This document shows positions 1 to 13,800 of a DNA stretch of 64,000 nucleotides, one piece after another. How positions within the stretch are numbered: the first letter of the stretch is position 1; each line of letters starts with the position of its first letter. The notes under the pieces were generated by a model. The model did not search any database. It worked only from the letters and a program-made list of their open reading frames with translations, and was not told the DNA's origin. The stretch comes from Trileptium ribeirensis. Taxonomy: Eukaryota > Nematoda > Enoplea > Enoplida > Thoracostomopsidae. Where the stretch lies: contig JASANE010026551.1 of NCBI GenBank assembly GCA_030248225.1, forward strand, positions 34,266-98,265, given 5' to 3'. Position numbers and translations under genes: made by a program.

Positions 1-75
1 ATAACAGAATCTGGTAGATGACTGAGATATGAATATTTGACTTTTCTGTGTCCTTCGAATATTTCGTTTTTGAAC

Positions 76-253
76 AACTTAATTTATAGCTACTTAATTT
101 ACAACCTAATTTATAGCTACTTAATTTACAACTTAATTTATAGCTACTTAATTTACAACTTAATTTATAGCTACTTAATTTACAACTTAATTTATAGCTA
201 CTTAATTTACAACTTAATTTATAGCTACTTAATTTACAACTTAATTTATAGCT
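76..253. repeat. 27-bp tandem repeat, about 6.5 copies
   Basis: The unit is built from CTTAATTTATAGCTA followed by CTTAATTTACAA and repeats almost perfectly. The second copy differs by a single base (CCTAA for CTTAA). The period is a multiple of three, so one frame stays open (NLIYSYLIY repeated), but this is a low-complexity consequence of the repeat and not evidence for a gene. Confidence 0.95.
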
Positions 254-808
254 AAATCACTATTACTATTTGTTGGTTTCACAATAAAAGAATTCAGCCT
301 GGGGCGTTATTACATCAGATATTGCATAACGCACGTCTATACCGACGCTTTTGCAGGAAACTAAAACTTGTTTTAATTACGGCCTTTCCCATTTTCACAC
401 AAAGGTTATCGTATCGTATATTATTACTATTATCATATCACAGCACCAATCAACGCGTTTTATGAATGAAGCAAAAATTTCAGCTTGACTAAATAGTTTT
501 CTTTATTAACAAAACACATCCATTTGGGTGTTACATGTAAATGGTGTTATCTTATCTCTAAGCCAATTCCAACTTAGCGGTGAAATATTTCGATAACCAA
601 AGACATACTCTAAGTATAGCCCAAGACAAAGTGAAGGGTCCCACTTCATCGTTAAAAAGAACAGCTTGGTGCGGGTAATTCTTGAATCTACAGCCCTTCG
701 GCTTTGTTTAAGGTTTAATAAATTGGGTATGTATGAATGTACAAATATGTGCGAGATACCCTGAGCTTGCGTCAACATGTGAAAGTTTTAGGGCGTCTTT
801 GTATTGTG

Positions 809-1013
809 CTGCATCCGATCCCATCCTTTCCAATCTGTTGAGAATTCCACGTGTTCACATTGCATCAATACCGATCCGACCCGATTGGGCATGCACAATT
901 TTATCAGCTGCGAATCAGATCATACCGCGTGAAAAATGCATACACATCCACGCGATCTACAGTATGCGCAATATATATTTGGTTGTGTCGGCTCCGACTG
1001 GATCGGATGCAGT
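809..1013. repeat. Inverted repeat, possible small TIR element
   Basis: CTGCATCCGATCC at about 810-822 is mirrored by GGATCGGATGCAG at about 1000-1012, a 13-bp perfect inverted repeat around a 180-bp centre. A related stretch with CATCCGACCCTTTCCAAT and a later TCGGATGCAATGTGACC lies at about 10390-10510 in another intron, which suggests a dispersed family. Confidence 0.45.
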
Positions 1014-1840
1014 CTGGCAACCAAGAAGAGATCACAAGCAATGTGAACGCGGCTTTACACAAGAACAAAGGTCTTGAAACGTGTACTATTTCGACGATTT
1101 TATGTATATATTTGAACGATTCATAAGTGTAGCAAAATTAAGCCAGAAATAAACGAAAAATATCAACGTAATTAACAAAAGTGAAAAGTTTATAAAAGTG
1201 ATTTGTTTGATCAGACAAAGTTTTATAAATATATCTGGAGAACAAAATTAACATTTAATCGATTCTATTATTATCACAAATCAGCGGTTCCATTGATTTA
1301 ATTTTTTATTTTAGTTTTATTTTTGTAGCAACTTTATTTTATAGCAGATACTAACGGTGACGTTTCACTGTAATCGTGAGGTTAATGGCTGTGTTTTGTG
1401 AAATACATGATAACGTTCGATGTAATGGCCATGAGAAAGAAAGTGCTTTGTAAAATCGGAATTAGTTTCGCGAAACTAGCCTGAAACTGACGTGCTGTTT
1501 CTGAGTAAATTAATGACACAACTTCCTAATGATTATGCCGTTGGGGTATATCAGTTTAGCTCTTGTTTTATTCGAGTCAGGTAGTCTTTCAGCCAGTGGC
1601 GCAATATGCTTAGACTAAATGGGTTATAGATTTTTCCGTTTAAACCGACCACACAATATTCCCGGTTCAAAACAGAGATCCAGAATCACGTCACGATTCT
1701 CTTAAGATTTTTATCGTTAAGGTAGTGGGCATTTATTAAATTTTGATTTTAGACCAGCCAGTTGCGTTTCACTCACCAATGAATTGCTTCTGCTGTAGGC
1801 TCACTTATGGAAAAGATTATATTTCTAAATCATTTACAAG

Positions 1841-4800
1841 TATATATATTTCAAGGTTTGAAATTCGTACATCAAGGACCGTGTTGCCGTAAAAGTTGCC
1901 CGACAACGGTAGATCCGGTTTGTGATAATTTAGGTATGATTTTTTACTTATTTTTCTGCTTTTAAGATGAAATTGTGTCTTTAAAATATATACACACAAT
2001 AATAATGTTTGAAACCGCAAATATATATATCGAAATCCGTTCTAATATATTGTTTTTCAAATGTATAAATATATTAGCGTAAATTACTTATTTATTAATT
2101 TTTCGCCACTATGCCACAAAATAGTGTTGTATAAGATATTTGATTTACGCCTTCTGATACAGAAACGTGATAGCTTGCTAAATCACATAATAAGCTTTTG
2201 TACTGGTTAATATTTATATATAATCTGTTAAGGCGCTGACAATTTTTATCGGTTGTCAGACTCACTGTGCATAACTTGCTTACATTGCTCAATATGGTTA
2301 TTGAAAATTTTCACAAACCAAACTGCTGGAACTATACTCACTTTTTAAAAATGAAAAACAGTAATCTTCTCGGTTTCGTAAGCCCATATTTAAGCTCAAA
2401 CTAAAAAATTTTACCGTATATACTCTATCCCGCTAATATAATATTGCCAAATTTACGTGTATTCAACATCACAAACGCCTTAAATAGAATTTCCTAGACT
2501 GGTAATGCTCGTATTGTGCTTGTTTGAAAGTAGGAAAAATTATTGATGCTTGAAAATATATTCCTGAATGCAAAACCTTTGGAGACCGATGTATATCCGT
2601 CATCCATGTTGAAATACCGTCTAGAACATAACCTGCATCAGAAGTGTTTCTTGTAGGTCTTGACATATTTTTGCTGTGAACATAAAAGTTTTTGGTTTAA
2701 AAAGCAAAATTCGAGATGATGTTCGTTTTTATACAATAAAATCAGTAGAATTATATTTGCTCATCTCATGTGATATATGCTTATTCAGTTCCTGTTAAAA
2801 CTCTTAACATTTTGTCCCGAATATATTTAAGTATGCGCTATCGATGACAGTTGTGTTCGGCAGTGTGGTAAAGTGAAACGGACACACGAATCCTGACAGC
2901 TATATCCACGTTATAGATTCGAATAAAAATGTTTTGAAAAAGTTACTACCCAGAATGAGATTGCGATTTTTCGTTTTCGCAGAAGCTATTATTCCGGTAT
3001 ATTAATACTAATCATACACAGTCCAAAATTACCTACTCTCTGAAAATGTTATTTATTTAACAGCAATAATTGAGATAATTTTAGTCCGAAGTCCAATTAA
3101 TTTTTCCCACCAACGCGGTAACGTTGAGACGGACTAAAACTACGAAGTCAACTAATTAGCTTATATATACAACGAAAATGTGTGCCGAATCGGGTCGTTT
3201 CAGTCATTTTCACAAAATAGAACGTAACGGCTTCGGCCCAAAACCTTATATAGTAACCATTGTTTTTGTACGTGAGCGGCTTTAGAAGGCTGTAGTTATT
3301 TAATGATTGGGACTAATTACATTTACTAAAACGAGTATACTTTATTTTTGATTGCTTAACTTAAAAATTGTTTTATTGAAGAGAGTAAATGTGCCGGTGG
3401 TGTCAAGTGCATATACTCCTATGTAACATGGCATTGTGAGCAGAAAAGTTTGCGCGAAGTTAACGCTTGTTGGATTTAATTTAAATGTCTGGATAAAGTA
3501 AATCATATATTTACATTTATACATTTTGTATAAATAAAAAATTGTGGTTGAGTGGAAAAAATTATATTTTGACATGTCAACTGAATATGGAAAAAGACAC
3601 ATCTGACATTTACACCAAAGTAAAAACTGAGAAATTATACGTCAAAAATGTCAATGCAATTGTGAAAATATTCATTCGCATCTATCTATTGCTTTTTAGC
3701 CATCGTCTTGCATGGACATTAGAATTTTACACGACGGATATTTAGATATTTTGTATATATTAAAATTTACACATACAGCCTTTCAACTATCATAAGATCA
3801 TCATCAAACATGAGAATCTTGTATGGATATTGGTTTCCTTACAGTGTAGGGTCATAGCTTTACGATTCTGCACAATTGGAGGACTGTATATCTTACCAAA
3901 TGCAAGAACAACCCAATCCTGCGTAGTCTAAGAATTGACAAACTAAATCCAGTCTGACACAAGTATTCAACGGCGGTATTTTGCTTGAAGCCAGCAATTA
4001 TTCTTAACAGGAAATTTGGCAACTAACAGCCTATTTAGTAATTTAGTAATTGTTGAATTACCTTGTTACAAGTTAAATTGCTTCAAAAATGTCTGCATTC
4101 AAAGTGCTAAAAGTTTTGTTTTAGGTAACACACATAGCAACGAATGTATATTCCGCTACGAAGCTTGCAAATCATCTCGACGTGGCTCAAAGCCGGCGTT
4201 AAAAATTCGTTCCCACTTTGCTTGTCCGGAGACAACAACAACAGCACCGCTAGGATCAAAGCATGGCCGCATTTCACAGTCAGCCAGTGTTGTAATGAGA
4301 GTTACAGTTGCAAAAAAGTGTTCTCCAAAATCGGTGTGTCGTAATGAAACCCGGCAGCCGGTCTGTGATTCGTCAGGCCGAGTTCATGAAAACGCTTGTT
4401 CGTACAATTACGAGAATTGTCTCTCGATGGCTGGCGGACGTGGTCCACTTGCCCTGGTTTCATGCCCGGACTCCGTAAAATCTGATTTTGACCTCGATTG
4501 TAGTAAGTTTGAAACATTCGACAGAGCTGTACGACATAGCTGCTTAGTAAACGGTGTTCGACTACCTGTTTGCGGATCGAACGGTGTAACTTATGCAACG
4601 ATTTGTCATTTACTGGCTGCTAGTTGTTTCTCGCCTAGAGCGATTAAATTGGTTAGCGAAACGGAATGTCCTGAGCATTTGAAAAGAACAAAAGGTTCAA
4701 AACTAGCAGCAGCAAAAACAACTACTACTTCAGTGGCACCGCCGCGGCCACAAAACAATATATTTGGATGCATCAATGGCTGTCCGCGTGGGATATATCG

Positions 4801-7800
4801 ACCCATTTGTGGATCAGATCACCGTACTTATATGGCCCGTTGCGAATTAGATTACGAAAATTGTCTCCGTATACGTCGCGGTGGAACTCCGGTGATAATG
4901 GCCCACACTGGACCCTGTAGTCCGATGGCTAAGCAGTTAGCTGATCCAGATTTGACTCTAACATCATCAGAAGGCGATACATCAAAGGCGAACAATGACA
5001 CAAATAATTCCGACGAAAAGAAAGCTAAAAAAGCAAAAGCTGCAAAATCAAAGAAGGCTCGAAAGAAAGCTCTACGGTTGGCGAACCTGAATTGTCCAAG
5101 TATTTGTCCAGATATCCTGGAACCAGTATGCGACTCTAAAGCTAGACATTTTCCAAACCGTTGCATTTTCGATCGTGAAAATTGTCGACTTCGTTCTGCC
5201 GGAGAGCGCACGTTGCGCTTGCGTCGCTGTCCAGGTCTTAGCAATCAAGACATCGCTGCGATGAAATTTGGCGCAGGCAAGGGTCGTACCCATTCAGTTG
5301 TATATAAAACACGTAATCGTGACGGAGAGATCAAATATCGCTCGTCAACAGCTGCCCCACCTTCTACCCGTCGTGGTATTAGCAAAAGTCGAAGACGTGG
5401 TTCGTCGAATAAGAGACGCGGCAAAAAGAAGCGACGTCAATGTCAGTTTGGATGTCCGAAAATCTATGCTCCAATTTGTGACTCCAATCGTGATACTCAT
5501 GCTAACCGCTGCATGTTCGATTACCATAATTGTATTCGGGAACAAATTGGCCGTCAGCCTGTTGACCTTGCATATTATGGGCCATGTGGACGCCCGGGGC
5601 CAACAAAAACACCACGTCGTGGTCGGCAGAAAAACGACCAGTCGCCACTATCCGAAAAAACCAAGGCTAAGCTCAGCACAGAAAGTGATATTTTGCGCGT
5701 TAGTCGGCAACGAAAATCAACGTTTAGAGACACTATTCAGTTAACCCTTAATCCTATCAATAACTCTAGTAGTTCGGTGATCACAAGCAATCAGTCCGGC
5801 TTATCAAATGGAAGAACCTATTCCAACTCAAAACCCGGATCTGACCGACCGTCAAATCAAACAGAAAACGTAGACGATAAAGCCTCACCTTTAGCACGAA
5901 GAAGTAGGCTTCGAACATCGCCGACACGAGCTCCACCAACAACGTTTCAGGATTGTGTGCTAGGCTGCGACAAGCTGCTTTATAGTCCCGTTTGTGACTC
6001 AGAAAATAGAACACACACAAACGAATGTGAATTTGACAAATTTGTTTGTGTAGCACAGTTGTCAGACGAAATAGTTCCTAGTATTTCCAGCCGCGGGGCA
6101 TGTGGCGCAGCGGAAAATCGCCGCAAACAAGATATTATAAGGCTGTTGCCTGGCGGATTCGGCGCTTCGCACACATCACCAGACCAACAGCCTAGGGCAA
6201 CGCCGTCGTGTGCGTACAAGTGCACAACGAGCGATGCCCGACCTGTATGTGATACACTCGGCAAAACACATGCCAATCGCTGCACATTCGAATACAATCG
6301 CTGTGTAGCAGCCGGACATGGCCGTCTTCTCGAGATTGCATTCGAAGGTACAACATGTGAGCAAGGAGTTCCACCAACAACGCCTCCTCCATTCGCACGC
6401 GTTAGTATAGCCGATCTTATCGGCGATACTGGGTGTGAAGAAACGCGTGAGAAGTGTGAGGAGACACTGGGCGAAGAACAGCCAGGTGGCTTTGTTTGTG
6501 ACGATAGAGGAAATTCTTACGAATCGCGATGTGCGTTTGAAGTTGCCGCATGCTATGCGAGAGCAATAAAGGGCATTTCATTATCAGTGGTTTCAAATGG
6601 CGCTTGTCCCAGAGCTCACGTGTCTGGCTTATCAGACTTTTTGGTTCAGTCAACTGATTACAAAGCTTTACGGGGTGCTACTCTATCTGGCGGAAGGTTT
6701 GGAAAAATAATATTGAATTGTGATCGTGCCGATTGTGAGACAAACACTGTGAAATTTCCAGTCTGCGATACATCAGGAAACCAACATGAAAATTTATGCG
6801 CGTTTGAACGTGCTGCATGTGAACACTGGAATCGACACCAGAAGGAACTTCGGCTAATTCGACTTGGATCATGTGATGAGCTCCGGCTTAATGCAGCTGA
6901 ACTGTCGCCTGTCCCGCCAACACTCATGGACCAGAGTGTGTTGTGCGACCGTCGAACATGTGTGAACGCTCCACAGCATCTAATTTGTGACTCACGTGGA
7001 GCTACACATCGCTCGCTGTGCGATTTCTATGTTGCTGAATGTGCTGAACGTTCTCGACGCGCCGTTCTACATCCTGGAGGTTCGGCAACCCTCCGCGTGG
7101 TTAAACTAGGACGTTGCGACTTACCGGAACTTGACGAACACTGTATTACTGCTTGTCCCGAATCACTAAAGGGTACAAACAAAGCCGATGACATTAACAT
7201 CGACAGCACGCAGGTAGTTCCTTTATGTGACACAATGGCTCGTACTCATCGAAGTCTTTGTCATTTCAATCGAGCAGCATGTCTTCAGCGACGAACGACA
7301 GGACGGTCTACTCCATCGTTTCGCATTTATCATATTGGTGAATGTCAGCAGGACCGAGGTACTAGATACAAAGTTGACTGCAGCCAGGACTGCTTGACAG
7401 ACCGCAGCGGTCCAGTATGTGCTGAAACCGGTGTAACATATCCTAATTTATGTGAGTACCATAAAGCAGTTCAATGCAATAGCCTTAATGATTCCAGTGC
7501 TATAAAACCTAGCACTTATTTAAGACTCCGTCATATTGGTGCCTGCAATGCAAGTGGCGTTGAAACCTTCATAGCAACCAAAATGGACGCTAGCGATCAT
7601 TGTGGACAACTAATATGTCGGCCAATAAGAAAAAATTCCAAATTCGATACAGTCTGTGACTCAAATGGAGTTACTCATTCGAGCTTGTGCCAGTTCAACG
7701 AAGCACAATGTCGCCGGCGTGAAGAAATGAAGCAAAATCCTCAGTTGACAGCTCCGTTGTCATTGATACATTTTGGCTCGTGTGTTGACGATATTGATTA

Positions 7801-10800
7801 TCCGGCAGTCAATACGTGTATTAGTCCGTGTACGGCTCAAAGTGATCCGCTTTGTGATACTCGTAATCGTACTCATGTTAATGTTTGTCGATTTAATGCA
7901 GATATGTGTGACAAGAGCGACGAAGAACGTAAAAATGACATAAGTGTTGGCATTGCTTATCGTGGTCCTTGTGGACAACCAAAGTATAAAGAAGACCCGA
8001 CTACTGAAGCGATTAAAAAGAACGCCGATGAGGCTAAGAAAGATATTGTCACAACTGCAGCTATATTTGATTCTCCGCCTCAGACAGAAGATAGAGGACA
8101 GATGAAAAACACTCATCCGGAATACATTTGTCGCCAAGACAACCAATGCAACAACAACAGTACATCGAATCCAATACCTTTCTGCGACAGTAACAATAAA
8201 ACGCACCACCATCCATGTGCCTTCAACGAGGCACTATGTAAACTGATCAATTCAACCGGCGGCAAAAGAAATGTCGACCTGCCCTCGCTGATCCATATGG
8301 GCCCCTGCAGGACTGATTCCGGACTAACTGACCAACATCAGACAGCCTGTAACAACATTCCATACTGCAACAAAGCGGAAATGTCAAATAGCGGTCTTGA
8401 AATGGCAATATGTGATAGTGACGGTCGTAGCCATCGCAATTTTTGCTCATTTCGTCGTGCTGCCTGCGCCAAACAACGTGAAAAGTCCACACCCCTTTTG
8501 ATAAGTGCGCTAAAGCCTTGTGAAACTGCAGCTCTTCGCGTAGAAGACAATATATCGTTACAATTAGACGCCGCTTCGGTTACAGGAGTAGCATCGCTAG
8601 CTTCGGAAGTCGCCCTCAACGATCAATCAGGGAGCTCGTTTAAGTTGAGCGATGAAGAATTACGAGCACTTGTAGCCGCTAGTTCACCATACCGCCCACC
8701 CCAACCTCAGATAGTTAGTGTGCCAAGAACACGCGTTCGCGGTTCACGCAATCGTCTCGTTTGCGATCAAGAATGTAACGCTGATGACTATAATCCGGTT
8801 TGCGATAATCACGGCCGAACTCATGGAAATCCATGTTTTTACGAATACGCAAATTGTGTTTCACAAGCCATGACCCAAACGCATCTTGTTATCGTTGCCA
8901 ACGGAGCATGTGAATTGGCACCATTGCGAGTTGCAACCACAAAACGGCCGATGGTATGCTCACGAATGCAGTGCCTAGCTAGCAACAATACTACTGCCCA
9001 GCAACATGTCTGCGACACCGATAATCGAACGCATGCAAGTGCTTGTGAATTTGAATTTGCCGCGTGTGAACAACATCGAAGAACGGGACATCGTCCGGCA
9101 CTCCAATACTACGGTCGCTGCGGATTTCCTGAACGAGATGACGAGCTGGATTGTCCTGTCCATGACTGCGATCAAAGCAGTATTGTGAAACGCGCTTTAT
9201 GTGACAATAAGGTAAGGCAGTCGAATACGTAACATTCAATATACTGTTGCTAGCATTATCACATCCGGTAGTCTATGACACACTATTGTGGTATAGGGGC
9301 CCGTAGGCGTGCTATTACCCCCTAACGTCGTACCCTGGCCACTTGTCTCCCGCTCGTCCCCAAGGCGCGCGGATAATTTCAGAAAAAATGGGGTTAAAAT
9401 TAGCACAAATAGACAAAATTTGGAGAAAATTTTAGCAAAATTGCGGAAAATTATCGGTCCTGAAAGTTAGAAAAACTTGCGCCTAAATAATAACTCGAAA
9501 ATTTTAGGCGCCTGGCGCCAAATAGCACACTTTAATCATTATTTTTAAGCTTTACAAATTCCTTGGCTAAATTGAGGGCTTCGAACACTGTTAAAGTGCA
9601 CTGTAAATGGTGCAGAAACATTGCACTATCTTTCCTGCATTGTTGTAGCGGATATGTCACAGTTTAATTATGTTACGATATATAAACATATTGTTATTAT
9701 ACATACTTATGACATATATGTATTCACGGGTAACCATAGAATAGTGGAGTAGGGGGTTACTATTTAAGGGGCGGTCATCCTAAGCCATAACCCCCTTTCA
9801 CCGCGGATACTTCGCACGGCGCGCGGAAAATTTTAGCAATTATAAACAATATTAAAATGTTGGGGAAAATTGAGGGAAATTTTTGACTACGGCGAAGCCT
9901 ACCTTCCTTTTCTCCGGAACCAGCTCTCCCCTTCCCGCCCCGACCCATCTTGGGCAGTTATGATGTATAATGTATTTAATTATTATAAATGCATCGTATT
10001 GCTCTTTGCGACTGTTGTAACCAAAAATTGCAGAGCAATACACATCGAAGCTTATGCGACTTTAACCATGTTCGTTGCGTCAAACGTCGGAAACAACGGC
10101 AATTTATATCGATTGCACATTACGGACCATGTCTACCGCACGACTGTGAAAATAGCGAGCTGTCTCAGTGTTCGGAGTCCGACGCGAATAATAAACATAC
10201 AACACCGGTTTGCGACAGCCATTTCCAAACACACAAAAATCGATGTGAATTTGCACGAACGCAATGCCGAGCTCGTGCTGAAGGTAAAAATTTAAAATAA
10301 AGCGTTTGCACGCTACATTAGGGTAATGTAATCCTTGAAATTCGGGCGACTACGTCTTTGGACTATAATTCTACGGAGGCGCTCCCATCCCATCCGACCC
10401 TTTCCAATAGAGCATTTACAATTTTATTGTATCTCAATGGGGTGATGTGATATGACAAATTAAATAATATACAGCACCCGATAGTCGGATGCAATGTGAC
10501 CACATACTCGCTGGACCAGATTGAAGTTTCGAAGCGCATCAGAAGGGTCCATTCGTATCTGATGCAATGAGAATAGTGCAGAAGTATTTATAGTTCAAAG
10601 ACGCAGTCCGGTGGAAACTCAAGATTAGATCTTGGGCTTACTGTTTCATGAGGCAAATAGTTGCTTAATAGTAGCGTAATATAACAAAAATTAAGCCATT
10701 CCTTCCAAATGGTAATAATAGCAAGCTATTAAAAGGTTGGATGTTGAAATCCTTAGGAACTGCGTAATAATTTTTTCCGAGATGCAATATGCTTATCATT

Positions 10801-13800
10801 TTGTTAAATTCGTAGTAAATTGATGATTCTTAGAAAACATAGTATTCATTAATATATCAATAATTGTCGTTTGTCCCGTTGATCAAAAATACTATAATAT
10901 CACTTAAGCGGTCCATATAAACTTTAGGGGCCGAAGTATAATGCATGCCATGCCGTTCTCCATATGCTAAGCCTAAGCCTTAGTCTTAGCCTAAGCCAAG
11001 GTTCCTATATGAGCCAAGTACAAAGCCTAACCCTAAGTCGGAGTTCTACCGCCCCCGAACCCCCGCTCTAAGCTGTTTTTTTCTAACATTATAACGTCCG
11101 GCCTCTAAAGTTGACATGGGCCGCTTAAGCTATGACTAATTATAATAATAATATTGTAATAATTTTAATTTGTTATATATAAATATGATTTTAACGATTG
11201 TCTGCCATATTATTATAGGTAAAGCTATTGCGGAAATTCTTTTTGATGGCGATTGTTCTGAATGTATTCGAAATTGTGGTCCCAAAGACTCTACCAATCC
11301 ATCGAACGCAGTATGTACAAATCTTGGTCAAACGCTGTCAAGTGTGTGTGAATTCGAGCAAACGCGATGCATTTACGATAAGCAACTATCGACATTTGGC
11401 GTCGTAGCCGGCTCCCGCGATAAAGCGAAGAAGCTTGAAATTGCGTACAATGGTTCTTGCTGTAGCCACGATTGTTTGACCATTAAATCGAACAACGATA
11501 ATGATCTTCTGACACCGGTTTGTGATTCACGTGGTTTTGCATATCCTTCTCGATGCCATTTTTCAATTGAATCTTGTGTTCTTCGTCGAAAACACAATGT
11601 AACAATTAGTCTTGCTTCCAAGAACACGACGAGGAATAGTTGCGAGAAATCAAGAGATGAAGTGAAAAGGCTGACGCTAGCAACGTCAGCGGTACTCGAT
11701 GCTGAGGCGCAAAGCCTTTCGCCCACAGCCGATGTTATAGCCAATGTAGCAGCAAAGCCGAGTTCATTTGCTCGACTTGAGGCTTGTGCTCAAAGTTGCA
11801 GCGCGACACAACCCGACGCAAAATCCGGCAGTGCCAATGAAACAATGGAAGTTTGTGGCAGCAATAGTCGGACGTATACTTCTCGATGCCATCTGGAACG
11901 AGATCGGTGTCTAACTGATGCAACGCTTTATCTCCGTCATGAAGGACCATGTTGCGGCGATGGAGTGATGGCGTGTCCTGCAACGTACGAACCAGTTTGC
12001 GACAGTCGCGGTACAACTCATCCCAATAAGTGCTTGTTTCATGTAAGCTTTTCTTGCTCCAATTGAACATATGGTTAGCGATATTTAGGCTCTCCTAAGC
12101 ATAGCTGAAAAGCTGTGACCCTGATCTCAAATAGGTGTCTTTTTGGTGTTGAAACAATATTGGGGGTGGGAAACAGAGACTATGGGAACATTGTTGAAAA
12201 AACGATGTGTCTTTTTCTTGATTTTTCCTCACTTTCCACTGAGGGCAGAAATTTCAGATTTCTTCACACGAGGCGTCCGCAATAACGACGAGGATTTTTT
12301 CAAAATTAAAAAATAATTATATAATTTTAATCGCTCAACTGTTTCACTTTAGTTGTTGGAAAATTTGTATTGCCTTCTAGAAAACTTTCCAAGAAATTAT
12401 CTAAATCATTGTACAATTAAAAAGCCAATTCCATACCTTTACACGCTCGTCGTTTAGCTTTGCGTACCACTTGTCGCTCATCGGTTAGTAGGCAAAAATT
12501 TTAGAACGTCATAAATTAGAATTATTGACAAACCTATATAAATTTAGGGTGTTGTTATCGAAATAGCACTACGAGTTCGATTATGTTTACCTGAAGGACA
12601 ACATCAAATTCCTCAATTTTTAATAAGCACCATGCATTAATCGTTGTATATACAACATATAATATAATATAATATATAAATATAGATATAATGCTATATA
12701 GCAAGGGCGGCGATCCCTAAAAATAGTGGGTGGATGAGCATAATTTTTCTTTAGTTCGTATCCCAGGATCTTGATTTCTGGCGGGATGCAACCTCCTCAT
12801 CCCATCCTCCGGAATCGCCGCCCATGCTATATAGCGTTTAATCGTCAAACATTTAACCGTTTACGTTTTAAATGACCTTCCATGTAAAAATGTTGTCCCC
12901 AAATAGTCTAGGCTATACCAACCAGTGATATATATAGTATACGCCCATGCTATATTATAGAACAGATATTGTATGCGACACCATCAACTTAAATTTAGTG
13001 TCAAAATTTACTGCCTGCTGTTTTTAGTAATGGTGTCAAGGACACCATACACAAACACATTATATAACGTGTGTAAATAACAGTATGATGCAGGTGACAC
13101 CATATCACTTTTTGAAAAATTTTATGGTGTAGTCTACACTATACCATTACCGGCACTAGAGTATCTATATATACTATCTTAAAACACCATCGGAAACACA
13201 ATGGTCTCCAAGACACCATATAATGCATGATGGCAATGACACTCAGGGTAGACAAATCTTTCACATGGGGCATTCTGCATAACATAAACGCTGCGTGTAC
13301 TATATGGATCACGCTACGTGTGCCTTTATAAAATCTGTTCTTATGATTTATTAATACCGTTATGGTGTCAGACCGCATTATATACTGCAGTCTTCAGGAC
13401 AGTTGAACTTTACCTTAAACCATCAGCACAAGTCTTACCGTTGTACAATGACGCACCCATTCAGGAGCTAGTCCCCTCTTGCCTACCTACCTGTCGTCCT
13501 CTTAACTTATAGCTGGTTTCATTTATTCGTAGCCATAAAATATTTTATTCTCCAGTATGAAAAAACGTGAAAATTTCTTACCTGGTCACAAAAATTTAGC
13601 ATTCTCATTCATCACACCAAAAGCTACCTTGTCGTTGTGCAAAATGATGTACTTACACTCCGCAGCTAAATTATGATATGCTACAACTTTTTCGGTATAT
13701 AGCTGAACCCGAATTTGGCCCAACGGCAAGACCCAACCTTACCGGACGTGTGCCCGACCCGACTACAGTCTCTAATACATTGCAGTGCCTTTAAATTTCA

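Larger units (their letters stand above)
1..1840. other. Presumed intron of the Kazal gene
   Basis: No Kazal-like exon or other credible coding segment was found in this stretch. It holds the 27-bp tandem repeat near the left edge and an inverted repeat around 0.8-1.0 kb. Because the exon at 1856 begins inside a Kazal domain, the DNA to its left is most simply an intron, with further exons outside the window. Confidence 0.5.

Noticed and set aside
733..1126. Plus-strand open frames of about 90-115 codons near the left edge
   Set aside because: They lie across an inverted repeat, and neither translation shows a domain or a splice link to the Kazal gene.
4016..4124. ATG at 4016 as the start of the long Kazal reading frame
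   Set aside because: The 36 residues before 4125 have no Kazal features, and a splice acceptor at 4125 joins the exon at 1856-1933 to complete a domain exactly.
4302..9239. Minus-strand open frames opposite the giant Kazal exon
   Set aside because: They are shadows of a well-supported coding strand; none shows domains or splice logic.
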